The notes under the pieces are model-generated. The model was not told where the DNA came from and ran no database searches. It saw only the letters and a program-made list of their open reading frames with translations. A DNA stretch of 64,000 nucleotides from Sphingorhabdus_B arenilitoris (GTDB lineage: Bacteria > Pseudomonadota > Alphaproteobacteria > Sphingomonadales > Sphingomonadaceae), in contig NZ_JBHSDH010000013.1 in NCBI RefSeq assembly GCF_042651485.1, positions 1,116,001 to 1,180,000 of the forward strand. The letters run 5' to 3'. This document shows positions 25,821 to 34,206 of this stretch, piece by piece. The translations under genes were made by a program, and so were the position numbers. The stretch's first letter is position 1, and every line of letters starts with the position of its first letter.

Positions 25821-26957
25821 TTAAGCCGGACTATGCCATTGAAACAGTTTACCAATTTGCCGCTTCGCCAATGCGGGAAAAATGGCTCGCATCACCGCAT
25901 GGGTCGGCGTGATCAGCATATGCGGCAATTTATGCGCCGCGATGCTGCCTTGCGCGGACATAGCCACAAATTCGCGAACCCGGCTCAGCCTTTGCTGCTG
26001 ATAGGCTTCGCCCAGCGCGATCGCATCCTCGGTCCGCCGGCTTAGCGCGCCCAATGTCACACCATCCTCAATCGCTTGGCACGCGCCCTGCCCCATATTG
26101 GGTTCCATCGCATGACCCGCATCGCCAACCAGCAAAATGCGTCCCTGTGCAAGCCTGCTTGGTTTCCGCTTTGCATGAATGACAAACGGGATAAGATCCG
26201 CATCATCCGTCGCTTGCACTGTAGCAGCAATTTCTTTTGGCCAACCCTGTATATTCTTTGCCAGAATCGCGGTTGTCAGCGACCGGGCCTCTTCGTCCCG
26301 GCAACCGGTTTTCATATAGAACCAATATTTCCGGTCATCGTTCAGATCAAATATCCCGATCCGTTCCCCTTTTCCCCAATATTCGGTGCAGCGCATGGCG
26401 GATGGATGACCCGGGACCGAGCCGCTTATGGCCAAAATACCGCCATAGCCCGCATAGGCAGGTTTGTTATCTTCCACGCAAAGCGCCGTCTTTGACCATA
26501 TGCCATCTGCTGCCACAAGCATATCGAAACTGGCCTCTGTTCGGTTTTCAAAGACGAGCGTGACGGCGTCATTGCTCTCAACCTGCCGCACCAAATGACA
26601 GCCCAGATGCAGCGGGATGTCGCCCAAATGATCCAACAGCAATTTCTGCAACTGCGTGCGGGTGGGCAAACAGGCACGTTGACCATCGGCCACGTCGCTG
26701 ACCGCAAAGCGGTTGATATCACGTCCACGCCAATCGGCCACGCCAGCATCATTAAAAGGTTGTGCGATTTCGCGAAGGGGTTCGCCAAGACCAATTTCAT
26801 CCAATGCTGCCAACGCATTGGGCCAAATGCTGAGCGCGGCTCCCATGGGCGCAATTTCACCCGCTTGTTCGAAAATCTCAACCTCGTGCCCTGCGCGTCG
26901 CAGCGCAATTGCCGCGGTCAGCCCGCCAATACCTGCCCCAATGATCGCAATTTTCAT
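25821..26957 (-). CDS. FAD-dependent monooxygenase, salicylate hydroxylase/UbiH-like
   Basis: A 378-residue class A flavoprotein hydroxylase. Motifs: the N-terminal FAD fingerprint IIGAGIGGL (residues 5-13), the acidic strand end EIFEQ, the DG motif (AADGIWSKT) and the second FAD motif LVGDAGHAMEPNMGQGACQAIED. These place it with salicylate hydroxylase and zeaxanthin-epoxidase-like proteins that add one oxygen from O2 using NAD(P)H. No linked aromatic pathway genes show the substrate. It diverges from the Stealth gene across a 150-base gap. Confidence 0.85.
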   Translation of the reverse strand: MKIAIIGAGIGGLTAAIALRRAGHEVEIFEQAGEIAPMGAALSIWPNALAALDEIGLGEPLREIAQPFNDAGVADWRGRDINRFAVSDVADGQRACLPTRTQLQKLLLDHLGDIPLHLGCHLVRQVESNDAVTLVFENRTEASFDMLVAADGIWSKTALCVEDNKPAYAGYGGILAISGSVPGHPSAMRCTEYWGKGERIGIFDLNDDRKYWFYMKTGCRDEEARSLTTAILAKNIQGWPKEIAATVQATDDADLIPFVIHAKRKPSRLAQGRILLVGDAGHAMEPNMGQGACQAIEDGVTLGALSRRTEDAIALGEAYQQQRLSRVREFVAMSAQGSIAAHKLPHMLITPTHAVMRAIFPALAKRQIGKLFQWHSPA

Positions 26958-27106
26958 ATAATCCGCCCGCCTGTGTCGTCCTTATAGGAACCACCATGAT
27001 CTATGCGAAACTCATAGGTGTAAGGAAGCAGTTTTTGGGTAACGCGGCAAAAAATGGCTGCAATCTGTGGAGTATACTTAACCCACTGATCTGATATGAA
27101 CAAAAT

Positions 27107-28051
27107 ATGTTTGATATAGATGCAGTGATTACCTGGGTTGATGGCGATGATCCCGCGCTGCGGGCAAAGCGAGAACATCATCTCGCCCATGCGACTGCGC
27201 CGCTGCATGGCAATGGCACCAATCCGCACCGGTGGATTTGCAGTGATGAGCTGAATTTCTGCCTGCGCTCGATTGCCAATAATGCACCATGGGTGCGGCG
27301 GGTGTGGATCGTGACCGACAATCAAATCCCGCAATATGCACCCTTGCCGCCCGCATTTGCCGCAAAGATCGCGGTCGTCGATCACCGCGAAATTTTTGCA
27401 GGATATGAAGATGCGCTGCCGACATTCAATTCGCTGTCCATCGAAACAATGCTGTGGCGCATCCCTGGCTTGGCCGACCATTTCCTGTATTTCAACGATG
27501 ACGTTTTCCTGACCGCGCCGGTGGAGCCGGCCGATTTTTTTGACGGCGACGCCGCCGTGCTGCGCGGCGGATGGGCCGATTATTCGCATCTGGAGGTCAG
27601 CGATGAAAGCCGCAGCGACCCCAGTTTGCTGAACCATTATAATCAGATAAACGCCGCCGCGATGATCGGGTATAGCGCCGATCAGGTTTTCAGCAGCGCC
27701 CATGTCGTCCACCCGATGCTGCGCCGTGTGATGGCGCGTTTATTCGATTCCTACCGCGCCGAATTTATCCGCAATGCCGGGCACCGCTTCCGCGATACGC
27801 AGCAATTTTTGGCGCAGGCGTTGCATAACCACGCCTGCCTGTCGGCGGGCAATGCGGCAATATTGGGGATGCGCGATTATCTCCACGTTGCCGTCGGCGC
27901 ATTTAACAGCTGGACCGCCGAAGACGTCAACGCCTATCTGGCCGGAGCCGAACGGCGCAACATCAAATTCCTATGCATCAACGACCTACCCGAAGTCGAA
28001 CGCAACTTCCCCGATGCCCGCGCACGGATCGTCGAAGCGATTGGCGGGTAA
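27107..28051 (+). CDS. Stealth-family sugar-phosphate transferase
   Basis: A 314-residue protein with the conserved regions of the Stealth family, which transfer hexose-1-phosphate in capsule or cell-surface glycan synthesis. CR1 is IDAVITWVDGDDP near the N-terminus; CR2 spans RSIANNAPWVRRVWIVTDNQIP to HFLYFNDDVFL; CR3/CR4-like His- and Asn-rich segments follow (SSAHVVHPMLRR, HRFRDTQQFL). Ribosome-site sequence is weak. No capsule cluster adjoins, so it may modify a single surface glycan. Possible alternative: a phosphoglycan transferase with another donor. Confidence 0.85.
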   Translation: MFDIDAVITWVDGDDPALRAKREHHLAHATAPLHGNGTNPHRWICSDELNFCLRSIANNAPWVRRVWIVTDNQIPQYAPLPPAFAAKIAVVDHREIFAGYEDALPTFNSLSIETMLWRIPGLADHFLYFNDDVFLTAPVEPADFFDGDAAVLRGGWADYSHLEVSDESRSDPSLLNHYNQINAAAMIGYSADQVFSSAHVVHPMLRRVMARLFDSYRAEFIRNAGHRFRDTQQFLAQALHNHACLSAGNAAILGMRDYLHVAVGAFNSWTAEDVNAYLAGAERRNIKFLCINDLPEVERNFPDARARIVEAIGG

Positions 28052-28107
28052 GGCAGCGGCCTGTTTGATATTGTGTTCGCGGCATTATCAAATCCCCCAA
28101 CCATACG

Positions 28108-28180
28108 CGTCATCCCGAACTCGTTTCGGGATAACTATGGGCCTGCCCTCTATGTATGCTGAAACAAGTTCAGCATGACG
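28108..28180. repeat. REP-like two-hairpin intergenic repeat
   Basis: Bounded by CGTCAT and ATGACG, it contains ATCCCGAA/TTCGGGAT (28112-28119 with 28125-28132) and TGCTGAA/TTCAGCA (28157-28163 with 28169-28175). This composite is a well-known kind of sphingomonad and erythrobacter intergenic repeat. The rest of 28052-28501 contains no supported gene; a 123-codon ORF across it reads through the repeat and low-complexity sequence. Confidence 0.82.
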
Positions 28181-28369
28181 ATTTATGGTAAGGTTTGGGG
28201 ACAAGGCGGTCTCTGCACGAACCAGAATGCAGCGCGGGCGGCTGGCGCAGTGCCAGTGGTTTCATCGAAGAAAAAAGACAGAAGAGGAAAAAGCAGGTTG
28301 GGGCAAGCGCCGCCCCCTCTTTCCCTCCCCGCCACTTTTACAACTGGCAGCTGCGCGGAGAGCCAAGCA

Positions 28370-28420
28370 CTAATTAGTATTGTGCCCCCGGAATTAAATT
28401 ACGCAATGTCCCCGGAATTA
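28370..28420. repeat. CTAATTAG-ATTGTGCCCCCGGAATTA repeat, first copy (tandem)
   Basis: CTAATTAGTATTGTGCCCCCGGAATTA (28370-28396) is followed by a shorter second copy, AATGTCCCCGGAATTA (28405-28420). A related copy stands at 29315-29338 on the other side of a lipoprotein gene. The origin is unknown; ends of an insertion are possible. Confidence 0.6.
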
Positions 28421-28501
28421 AAAAAGATAGAGACTGCTCACTATGCTTCCTATAACCGCTCTGCCTCGCTATTATTGTCGAGCGCTCAATCGCTGCTTTA
28501 C

Positions 28502-29137
28502 TCATTCTTCGTCCCCCTGAACGCTCCACGCAAATTTTTCAGATAATCTGCTGCCATCAAAACCTTTCTGCTCCTTCAATCTCATTTGAGACAGTTTCTT
28601 GCTTTGTTCATCTGTAGGCCCGGTTCCCGGTATATCGAAAGGCGATGTAATCATAACAGGCGGCATATTGCCCTCTCCCCGCTCCACCCCGCCGACCCAA
28701 TAGGCCTCTGGCTGACCTTGCGCATCAATCGGTCCTTGCCACACCGCTAGCACCAGCTTGTAAGGCTTGCCTTGGCGGTTGGGCCAGGATTTTGAAAATA
28801 AGAAAACACTACGCTCTTTTTTGCAATCTAAGTTGCTATCTGAGAACCGACCCTTACTGTCTATGCTTCTCTCTTTATTCATAACCTGCCGAAAATAATC
28901 ATTAAATGGCGTTGAATAATATTGGCCTTTCAATTCTCCAGAGCTTTGATGCAAGCACAGATTTGTAAAAGAGTTTATCAAAAACCGCTCTTGACTTTGC
29001 ACATAAATCTGACCGTCCGCGGGAAACGATGCAGACATCATCCTTTCTATTGCCTCGGGGATTTCTGGCGATGCCTCCCTCTCTCCACATGCCGAAAGCC
29101 CCAAAACCGCAGCACATAAACCCACAACCATCCTCAC
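28502..29137 (-). CDS. Lipoprotein of unknown function
   Basis: A protein of about 211 residues with a short lipoprotein signal ending LSAC. The start at GTG 29137 is preferred because GGGGAG lies eight bases upstream and the signal then has normal length; the frame is open to 29254 but the added part is not signal-like. The mature part has paired aromatic segments (YYSTPFNDYF, YWVGGVERG) and no motif I recognise. It is between two copies of a CTAATTAG-type repeat and just downstream of the OLD nuclease on the same strand. Confidence 0.68.
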   Translation of the reverse strand: MRMVVGLCAAVLGLSACGEREASPEIPEAIERMMSASFPADGQIYVQSQERFLINSFTNLCLHQSSGELKGQYYSTPFNDYFRQVMNKERSIDSKGRFSDSNLDCKKERSVFLFSKSWPNRQGKPYKLVLAVWQGPIDAQGQPEAYWVGGVERGEGNMPPVMITSPFDIPGTGPTDEQSKKLSQMRLKEQKGFDGSRLSEKFAWSVQGDEE

Positions 29138-29314
29138 GCCGCCATCTCCCCATCCACATTTGCATAATGGCGCTGCGCGCCATGCGTTGTTGCTATTGTC
29201 ATTTGCGGCGATGCGCAAGCACGCGGCGGCCGCATCCGGGCGCAACCTCTTCATGCCTTCTTTCCCTTTTTCCTTTTTTACGAAATAAATGGCACTCCGC
29301 CAGCCGCCCGCGCG

Positions 29315-29338
29315 CTAATTAGCATTGTGTCCTAGGAA
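29315..29338. repeat. CTAATTAG-ATTGTG repeat, second copy
   Basis: CTAATTAGCATTGTGTCCTAGGAA at 29315-29338 shares CTAATTAG, ATTGTG and the following CC with the copy at 28370, and GGAATT recurs at 29345. Together the copies bracket the lipoprotein gene. Confidence 0.55.
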
Positions 29339-29360
29339 CTCGTCGGAATTCTCTGAGTAC

Positions 29361-31118
29361 TCAAGACATCTGCTGAAATAACTTTGTGATCAGCCCAAAA
29401 ACGGGCTTAAATTCCGTGAACGCCGTTCTATCAAGGCTTGCGAGACTGCTCGCCAACGCTATTTTATCTCCGAATTTTGGCACCACTCGGAAAGGAACAT
29501 CATCGAACAAGTCCGGTGATTCCGTTAGTTTTGCAACCCACGTCTCCCCCTTTTCTTTGGCTAGTTTCTTGCCACCCATTATGAAAACGAATTCAAGATG
29601 CTTCTTCGGAAAGACATCATAAGGGAACATCATTTCAATGCACATCGAATCCTTGACAAATTTGTCGTAAGGGCTGCCCCACGTTAGCTCCGGCAATCTC
29701 ACTGCGCCGGAACGAAAGTTTTGATTGAGTTTCGCGTCGTTTTCTACACCAAAGCTATTGTGTTTTCTTAGGTTATCGAAGCATAACAGCCCCTTGTCAT
29801 CTCTGTCAAAAATTCCAATCCGCGTTGGATTTTGATCCTTCGTTGTAGATTCAAGTATCTTTTTCAGTTCATCAGCTCCGGCATTTTCGGAGCCATGTTC
29901 CGATCCACCTAAGCTACATGACTTTATTTGAAAAGGCATTGCGGTGTTTGGATACAATTTGTCCCATGCAGCGGAAAATAGAGACGCATCCGTTTTTCCT
30001 TCAGTTAGAACGACAGGCGCAGTTATTTTAGCCAACTCTGCATTTTTTTGTTTTAATCGTTTGATCTCCGCGAATGCCTCTTTGCTTCTATCCGCAATTA
30101 ATTGTGCAACGCCAAGTTCGGCATCTGCTACTTCGGAATTCTCTAAGTCCTCCAAACTTGTGATCCAATTGTCTCTGTCACCCGATTGTGTCACAGCCTT
30201 TCTTACAAGAAAGTGCTTTGTTCTTTGCGATGAAAGGGAATAGAATGCGGGAGAATGACTTGTAATAAAAACTTGATTTGATGTTGAAAATTCATTTTCA
30301 AACTCGTTAGCAAGTAAATAAGCGTTACTAAGTTCCAAAGAATTCTCTGGTTCTTCATATGCCCATATGTTCAATTTTTTGTTGTGATTACTGATATATT
30401 GGAGAATGTGTGGAATATGACGAACCTGTAGACCATCACCACGGCGAGATAGCGGAACTCGGAAGGAATCCTGATCGGTAAAAAACTCAAGTCGTTCAAA
30501 AATGCTCTCTAAGTCGTTCGGAATTTGAATATTACTTTTGACAGCAAGGGCAACTTGAATTCTATCGGTTAAATCCAGAATTGATGAATTGACGGCAGCA
30601 GAAAGCGCATCAGCCGGACCAGAAAACCCTATATCATCTCTTTCCGAAAGAGTTTCATACAACAAATTCAGATAATCTGAAAATATGTCTCTTTCTTTGA
30701 CAGCTGGAATATAATGAAAATTTAACTTATTCTGAAAGCGTGTTAGAGATTGCTTATTTTTAACGTCAGATGTGACTTCTGGATCATCTGTGTATCTATT
30801 CCAAGTCTTTTTAATAAAAAACTTTTCTGGAAGTGTTTTCCATTTTTCGACGTTATTGAAATGAACTTTTATCCATATTGTTAGCCTGCCTTTTGCATCC
30901 CTCGCCTCGTCTTGCCTTAAATGAGTCACATCCATTAAAAATTGCAGGTCTTCATCATATCCAGATTGATTATTGAAAAATAGATTCAAAGCGCGCAGAA
31001 TGTTTGACTTTCCTGCATCATTTGGCCCTATAAAAACATTAAGCTCTTTCAATTTTTTCACAGAAATACTGTAAACAGACCGAAAATAATTTATCTCGAC
31101 TCGGTCTATTATCTGCAT
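29361..31118 (-). CDS. OLD-family ATPase/TOPRIM endonuclease
   Basis: A protein of about 585 residues. The N-terminal ABC-type ATPase has the Walker A GPNDAGKSNIL (about residues 28-38) with a long inserted helical region, and the matching EEPENSLE Walker B and SHSP motifs follow in the middle. The C-terminal part is a TOPRIM nuclease: VVLTEGKTD carries the metal-binding Glu and IGIFDRDDKG the acidic pair. This domain order is the OLD/overcoming-lysogenization type. No UvrD-like helicase gene adjoins, so it is a class 1 OLD rather than Gabija. It is markedly richer in A and T than its neighbours, suggesting transfer and a phage-defence role. ATG 31118 is preferred over TTG 31133. Confidence 0.85.
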   Translation of the reverse strand: MQIIDRVEINYFRSVYSISVKKLKELNVFIGPNDAGKSNILRALNLFFNNQSGYDEDLQFLMDVTHLRQDEARDAKGRLTIWIKVHFNNVEKWKTLPEKFFIKKTWNRYTDDPEVTSDVKNKQSLTRFQNKLNFHYIPAVKERDIFSDYLNLLYETLSERDDIGFSGPADALSAAVNSSILDLTDRIQVALAVKSNIQIPNDLESIFERLEFFTDQDSFRVPLSRRGDGLQVRHIPHILQYISNHNKKLNIWAYEEPENSLELSNAYLLANEFENEFSTSNQVFITSHSPAFYSLSSQRTKHFLVRKAVTQSGDRDNWITSLEDLENSEVADAELGVAQLIADRSKEAFAEIKRLKQKNAELAKITAPVVLTEGKTDASLFSAAWDKLYPNTAMPFQIKSCSLGGSEHGSENAGADELKKILESTTKDQNPTRIGIFDRDDKGLLCFDNLRKHNSFGVENDAKLNQNFRSGAVRLPELTWGSPYDKFVKDSMCIEMMFPYDVFPKKHLEFVFIMGGKKLAKEKGETWVAKLTESPDLFDDVPFRVVPKFGDKIALASSLASLDRTAFTEFKPVFGLITKLFQQMS

Positions 31119-31333
31119 AATATTTATCCCCAAAATATATTTCTGAGTGTAATATATAGCTCAAAGGCGGTTATTCAAGGCTTAGAACCAGAACCGATAA
31201 ATATATTTCGAGTCAATACAATTAGTATCAATCGTGCTTCCGAATTCCGAAGACCCAATACTAAACCCATGCCTTCCTTCTCCGCCTGTCCTATCTTTGA
31301 ACTCCGCTGGAAGGCCCATAACCCCCAACCCCC

Positions 31334-33157
31334 TCACTCCACCGTCACACTCTTCGCCAGATTGCGCGGCTGGTCCACATCCGTCCCCTTCGCGCAGGCG
31401 ACGTGATAGGCGAGGAGCTGTACCGGCACGGCATAGACCAAAGGCGCGATCAGGGGATGCACTTTGGGCATTTCGATGGTCGCCATGCAGCCTTCGCCCG
31501 CCTCCGCGATGCCGTCTGCGTCGGAGATCAGCACGACTTTGCCGCCGCGCGCCATGACTTCGTGCATATTGCTGACGGTTTTTTCGAACAATGGCCCCGA
31601 TGGCGCGATGACGATCACGGGAACGGCCTCATCGATCAGCGCGATCGGGCCGTGCTTCATTTCGCCGCTGGCATAGCCCTCCGCATGGATATAGCTGATT
31701 TCTTTCAGCTTCAGCGCGCCTTCCAAGGCCAGCGGGAAATCGGGCCCGCGGCCCAGATACAGCACGTCGCGCGCGGGCGCGATTAAATGCGCCATTGCGG
31801 CAATATCGTCATCATGGGCGAGCGCGGCGTTGAGCGCGGCGGGGGCTTCGGTCAGATGTTGAACGACCTCTTGCTCCTCCGCGCGGGTCATGCGCCCCTT
31901 CTTCACCGCCAGATTGGCGGCAAAGGCGGCGAGCACGGCAAGCTGACAGGTGAAGGCTTTGGTCGAGGCAACGCCGATTTCCGGCCCGGCATGGGTGGGG
32001 AGCAGCAGGTCGGCCTCGCGCGCCATGGACGATGTGGGGACATTGACCACCACGGCAATTTTCTGCCCCTCTGCCTTGGCATGGCGCAGCGCGGCGAGCG
32101 TGTCGGCGGTTTCGCCGGACTGGCTGATAAACAGGGCGAGCCCGCCCGCCTCCAATACGGGGTCGCGGTAGCGGAATTCGCTCGCCACATCGATGTCAAC
32201 GGGCACGCGGGCGAATTGTTCGAACCAATATTTGGCGACCAGCCCCGCGTAAAAGCTGGTCCCGCAAGCGACGATGGTGATCCGTTTTACGTCGGCGAGG
32301 TCAAAATCCATCTGCGGCAGCGCCACCTGCTGCTCCAGCGGGCGGATATAGCTGGACAAGGTTTGCGCGACCACGGTGGGCTGCTCAAAAATTTCCTTTT
32401 GCATATAATGGCGGTAATTGCCCTTTTCGATCGCCGCCGCCGATACGCCCGATGTCGTCACTTCGCGGGTGACGGGGTGGTTATCCTTGTCGAAAATCTG
32501 CGCCCCTTCGGCAGCAACGACGACCCAGTCGCCTTCCTCCAGATAGGCAATTTTTTGCGTCAGCGGGGCAAGCGCGAGCGCGTCGCTGCCCAGATAGGTT
32601 TCGCCATCGCCGTAACCCACCACCAAAGGCGAGCCGAGACGGGCGCCAATCAGGAAGTCGGGAAATTCACGGAAGGCAATCGCCAGCGCAAATGCGCCGC
32701 GCAAAATGGGAAGCACGGCTTTGACCGCGTCGGCGGGGGAGTGCCCCGCCTCCACCTGTTCGCTGACCAGATGGGCGACGACCTCCGTATCGGTTTCGCT
32801 TTCAAAACTCCGCCCCCGCGCGGTTAGCTCATCGCGCAGCTGCTTAAAATTTTCGATAATGCCATTATGCACCAGCGCGACATGCGGCGTGGCGTGCGGA
32901 TGCGCGTTGCTAGTGGTCGGCGCGCCGTGGGTGGCCCAGCGAGTATGCGCGATACCGATATTGCCGGGCGCGGGATTACTGGCAAGCTCGGTCACAAGAT
33001 TCGCAAGCTTACCCTGCGCCCGCCGCCGGACCATCTGCCCATCATGCAGCGTGCACACGCCAGCCGAATCATAGCCGCGATATTCCATCCGTTTCAGCCC
33101 ATCGACGAGGCGATCTGCAACGGCTTCCTTGCCAACAATTCCGATAATTCCGCACAT
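31334..33157 (-). CDS. glmS: Glutamine-fructose-6-phosphate aminotransferase
   Basis: A 607-residue enzyme giving glucosamine-6-phosphate, first step to UDP-GlcNAc for peptidoglycan and LPS. After Met1 removal, Cys2 of MCGIIGIVG is the amidase nucleophile; MEYRGYDSAG completes the glutaminase start. Two SIS domains follow (ISQSGETADT, and ASTKAFTCQ in the first; GRGPDFPLALEGALKLKEISY in the second) and the C-terminus ends NLAKSVTVE as usual. It is separated from glmU, the next step in the pathway, by a cluster of toxin-antitoxin genes. Confidence 0.96.
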   Translation of the reverse strand: MCGIIGIVGKEAVADRLVDGLKRMEYRGYDSAGVCTLHDGQMVRRRAQGKLANLVTELASNPAPGNIGIAHTRWATHGAPTTSNAHPHATPHVALVHNGIIENFKQLRDELTARGRSFESETDTEVVAHLVSEQVEAGHSPADAVKAVLPILRGAFALAIAFREFPDFLIGARLGSPLVVGYGDGETYLGSDALALAPLTQKIAYLEEGDWVVVAAEGAQIFDKDNHPVTREVTTSGVSAAAIEKGNYRHYMQKEIFEQPTVVAQTLSSYIRPLEQQVALPQMDFDLADVKRITIVACGTSFYAGLVAKYWFEQFARVPVDIDVASEFRYRDPVLEAGGLALFISQSGETADTLAALRHAKAEGQKIAVVVNVPTSSMAREADLLLPTHAGPEIGVASTKAFTCQLAVLAAFAANLAVKKGRMTRAEEQEVVQHLTEAPAALNAALAHDDDIAAMAHLIAPARDVLYLGRGPDFPLALEGALKLKEISYIHAEGYASGEMKHGPIALIDEAVPVIVIAPSGPLFEKTVSNMHEVMARGGKVVLISDADGIAEAGEGCMATIEMPKVHPLIAPLVYAVPVQLLAYHVACAKGTDVDQPRNLAKSVTVE

Positions 33158-33172
33158 GGATTTTTGCTTTCG

Positions 33173-33553
33173 TTATAAAATATAGGGAACGCGAATCCCC
33201 GGCATGTTAGCAGGGAAATCCTTTGTATTTCGTGTAATAAGTACGCGCCCGCGTGTTTGAGCGGTTGCGAGGATGATGGCGTCCATAGCCTTAAGGCCGC
33301 CCCGCTCACGTCGTAAAGCCGCTGCACGCTCACCAATCTCGGCATCGATTTCATCGACGCTAAAGCCGGACAGCAGGATTTCCGAGCGACGCAGCCCCTC
33401 GCCTTCGCCCTTTGACATAACTTCAATCCAGACGGCTCGGCTGATCCATGCACGGGAGCCGAAATCCGTAGCCCGGTCAATTTCAGCACGCGCTTGATGA
33501 AACCCGGACAGTGCATCAATGATGATGTTGGAATCGAAAGTAAAACCGCTCAC
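33173..33553 (-). CDS. vapC: PIN-domain toxin (VapC-like)
   Basis: A 126-residue PIN-domain ribonuclease. Acidic residues of the Mg-binding site are Asp7 (FDSNIII), Glu44 (WIEVMS) and Asp91 (MDAIILATA), followed by ITRNTKDF, where Asn109 or Asp112 completes it. VapC toxins cut tRNA or rRNA when released from their antitoxin. Its start overlaps the stop of the upstream RHH antitoxin by four bases, the usual antitoxin-first order. Target is unknown. Confidence 0.87.
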   Translation of the reverse strand: MSGFTFDSNIIIDALSGFHQARAEIDRATDFGSRAWISRAVWIEVMSKGEGEGLRRSEILLSGFSVDEIDAEIGERAAALRRERGGLKAMDAIILATAQTRGRVLITRNTKDFPANMPGIRVPYIL

Positions 33554-33927
33554 TTTGTGTTCGGTCTTTTCGGTTCGGGATATTTACCCTTCAACATATC
33601 GAGATAGATTTTCCGCTGACGATCATCTTCTTCGTCAAACAGATCAGGATATTCAGCCTTCACCTCTTCATAATCATCATCCCAGTACCGGGTCCATGAC
33701 GCGCGCTCTCGGCGCTGCCATTCGACAGAGTCGCCAATATCCGTGCGATCCTTCCAGGCACCGAAGCCGATATCGAGCCAATCTTTATTACCTGCGGCAG
33801 GCACTTCCGCCCGATAGGCCGATACAGCCTCTCGCAGCACTGATGCCCGCGACTTGCCCTGCTCTGCAGCGAGCTGGTCGAGCCATTTGATGTCTTCATC
33901 GGGCAGGTCGGCAAGGATTCGGGTCAT
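33550..33927 (-). CDS. Ribbon-helix-helix antitoxin of the PIN toxin
   Basis: A 125-residue antitoxin. The N-terminus shows a ribbon-helix-helix fold: a first strand ILADLP, helix DEDIKWLDQLAAEQ, turn GKSR and second helix ASVLREAVSAYRAE. The C-terminal half is acidic and aromatic (WTRYWDDDYEEVKAEYPDLFDEEDD) and would occupy the toxin active site. A near-palindromic operator directly precedes its start, fitting autoregulation. Stop overlaps the toxin start. Confidence 0.82.
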   Translation of the reverse strand: MTRILADLPDEDIKWLDQLAAEQGKSRASVLREAVSAYRAEVPAAGNKDWLDIGFGAWKDRTDIGDSVEWQRRERASWTRYWDDDYEEVKAEYPDLFDEEDDRQRKIYLDMLKGKYPEPKRPNTK

Positions 33928-33936
33928 AATGATATA

Positions 33937-33964
33937 TTGATATCATATCATGATATCATGTCAA
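33937..33964. promoter_or_regulatory. Palindromic operator of the PIN/RHH toxin-antitoxin operon
   Basis: TTGATATCATATCATGATATCATGTCAA is a near-perfect palindrome built around TGATATCA and ATCATGAT, starting nine bases before the antitoxin gene. RHH antitoxins bind such repeats to repress their own operon. Confidence 0.7.
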
Positions 33965-33981
33965 CAGATTTATTCATTTTC

Positions 33982-34013
33982 TTGACATTAAGGGAGAACT
34001 GTGTATTATACAC
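33982..34013 (+). promoter_or_regulatory. HicAB promoter and operator
   Basis: A -35 TTGACA (33982-33987) and -10 TATTAT (34004-34009) are 16 bases apart. The -10 lies inside the palindrome GTGTATTATACAC (34001-34013), just before the hicA ATG, so repressor binding there would block RNA polymerase. HicB or HicAB complex is the expected repressor. Confidence 0.72.
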
Positions 34014-34016
34014 ATA

Positions 34017-34196
34017 ATGAAAAGCGTCGATCTTATCCGGGAGCTGCAAAAAGCCGGATGGACGCTCGACCGGATACGCGGTTCGCATCATGTGTTCAAG
34101 CATCCGGAACGTGGCGGGCATGTCACCGTGCCGCATCCTAAAAAGGATTTGGGCAAAGGGCTGATCGCCGCCATTCGCAAACAGGCCGGATTATAG
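34017..34196 (+). CDS. hicA: HicA toxin
   Basis: A 59-residue mRNA interferase. It has the double-stranded RNA-binding-like fold typical of HicA, with the catalytic His in RGSHHVFKHP (His24 or His25), HVTVPHP and the conserved C-terminal DLGKGLIAAIRKQAGL. A promoter with overlapping palindrome precedes it and the hicB start lies 10 bases downstream. The protein should cleave mRNA unless HicB is bound. Confidence 0.92.
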   Translation: MKSVDLIRELQKAGWTLDRIRGSHHVFKHPERGGHVTVPHPKKDLGKGLIAAIRKQAGL

Positions 34197-34206
34197 GAAT
34201 TTGATT

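Noticed and set aside
28175..28546. 123-codon ORF on the plus strand after the Stealth gene
   Set aside because: It starts inside a REP-like element, reads low-complexity Pro/Lys segments and overlaps the repeats at 28.4 kb and the end of the lipoprotein gene.
29185..29205. AANDN-coding stretch as a tmRNA tag
   Set aside because: It lies in the open upstream part of the lipoprotein frame, lacks the hydrophobic tag end with stop and no tmRNA helices are visible around it.
29361..31118. Gabija (GajA) or PARIS component
   Set aside because: No GajB/UvrD-like helicase or separate TOPRIM/DUF4435 gene adjoins; the protein carries both ATPase and TOPRIM domains, so class 1 OLD is the simpler call.
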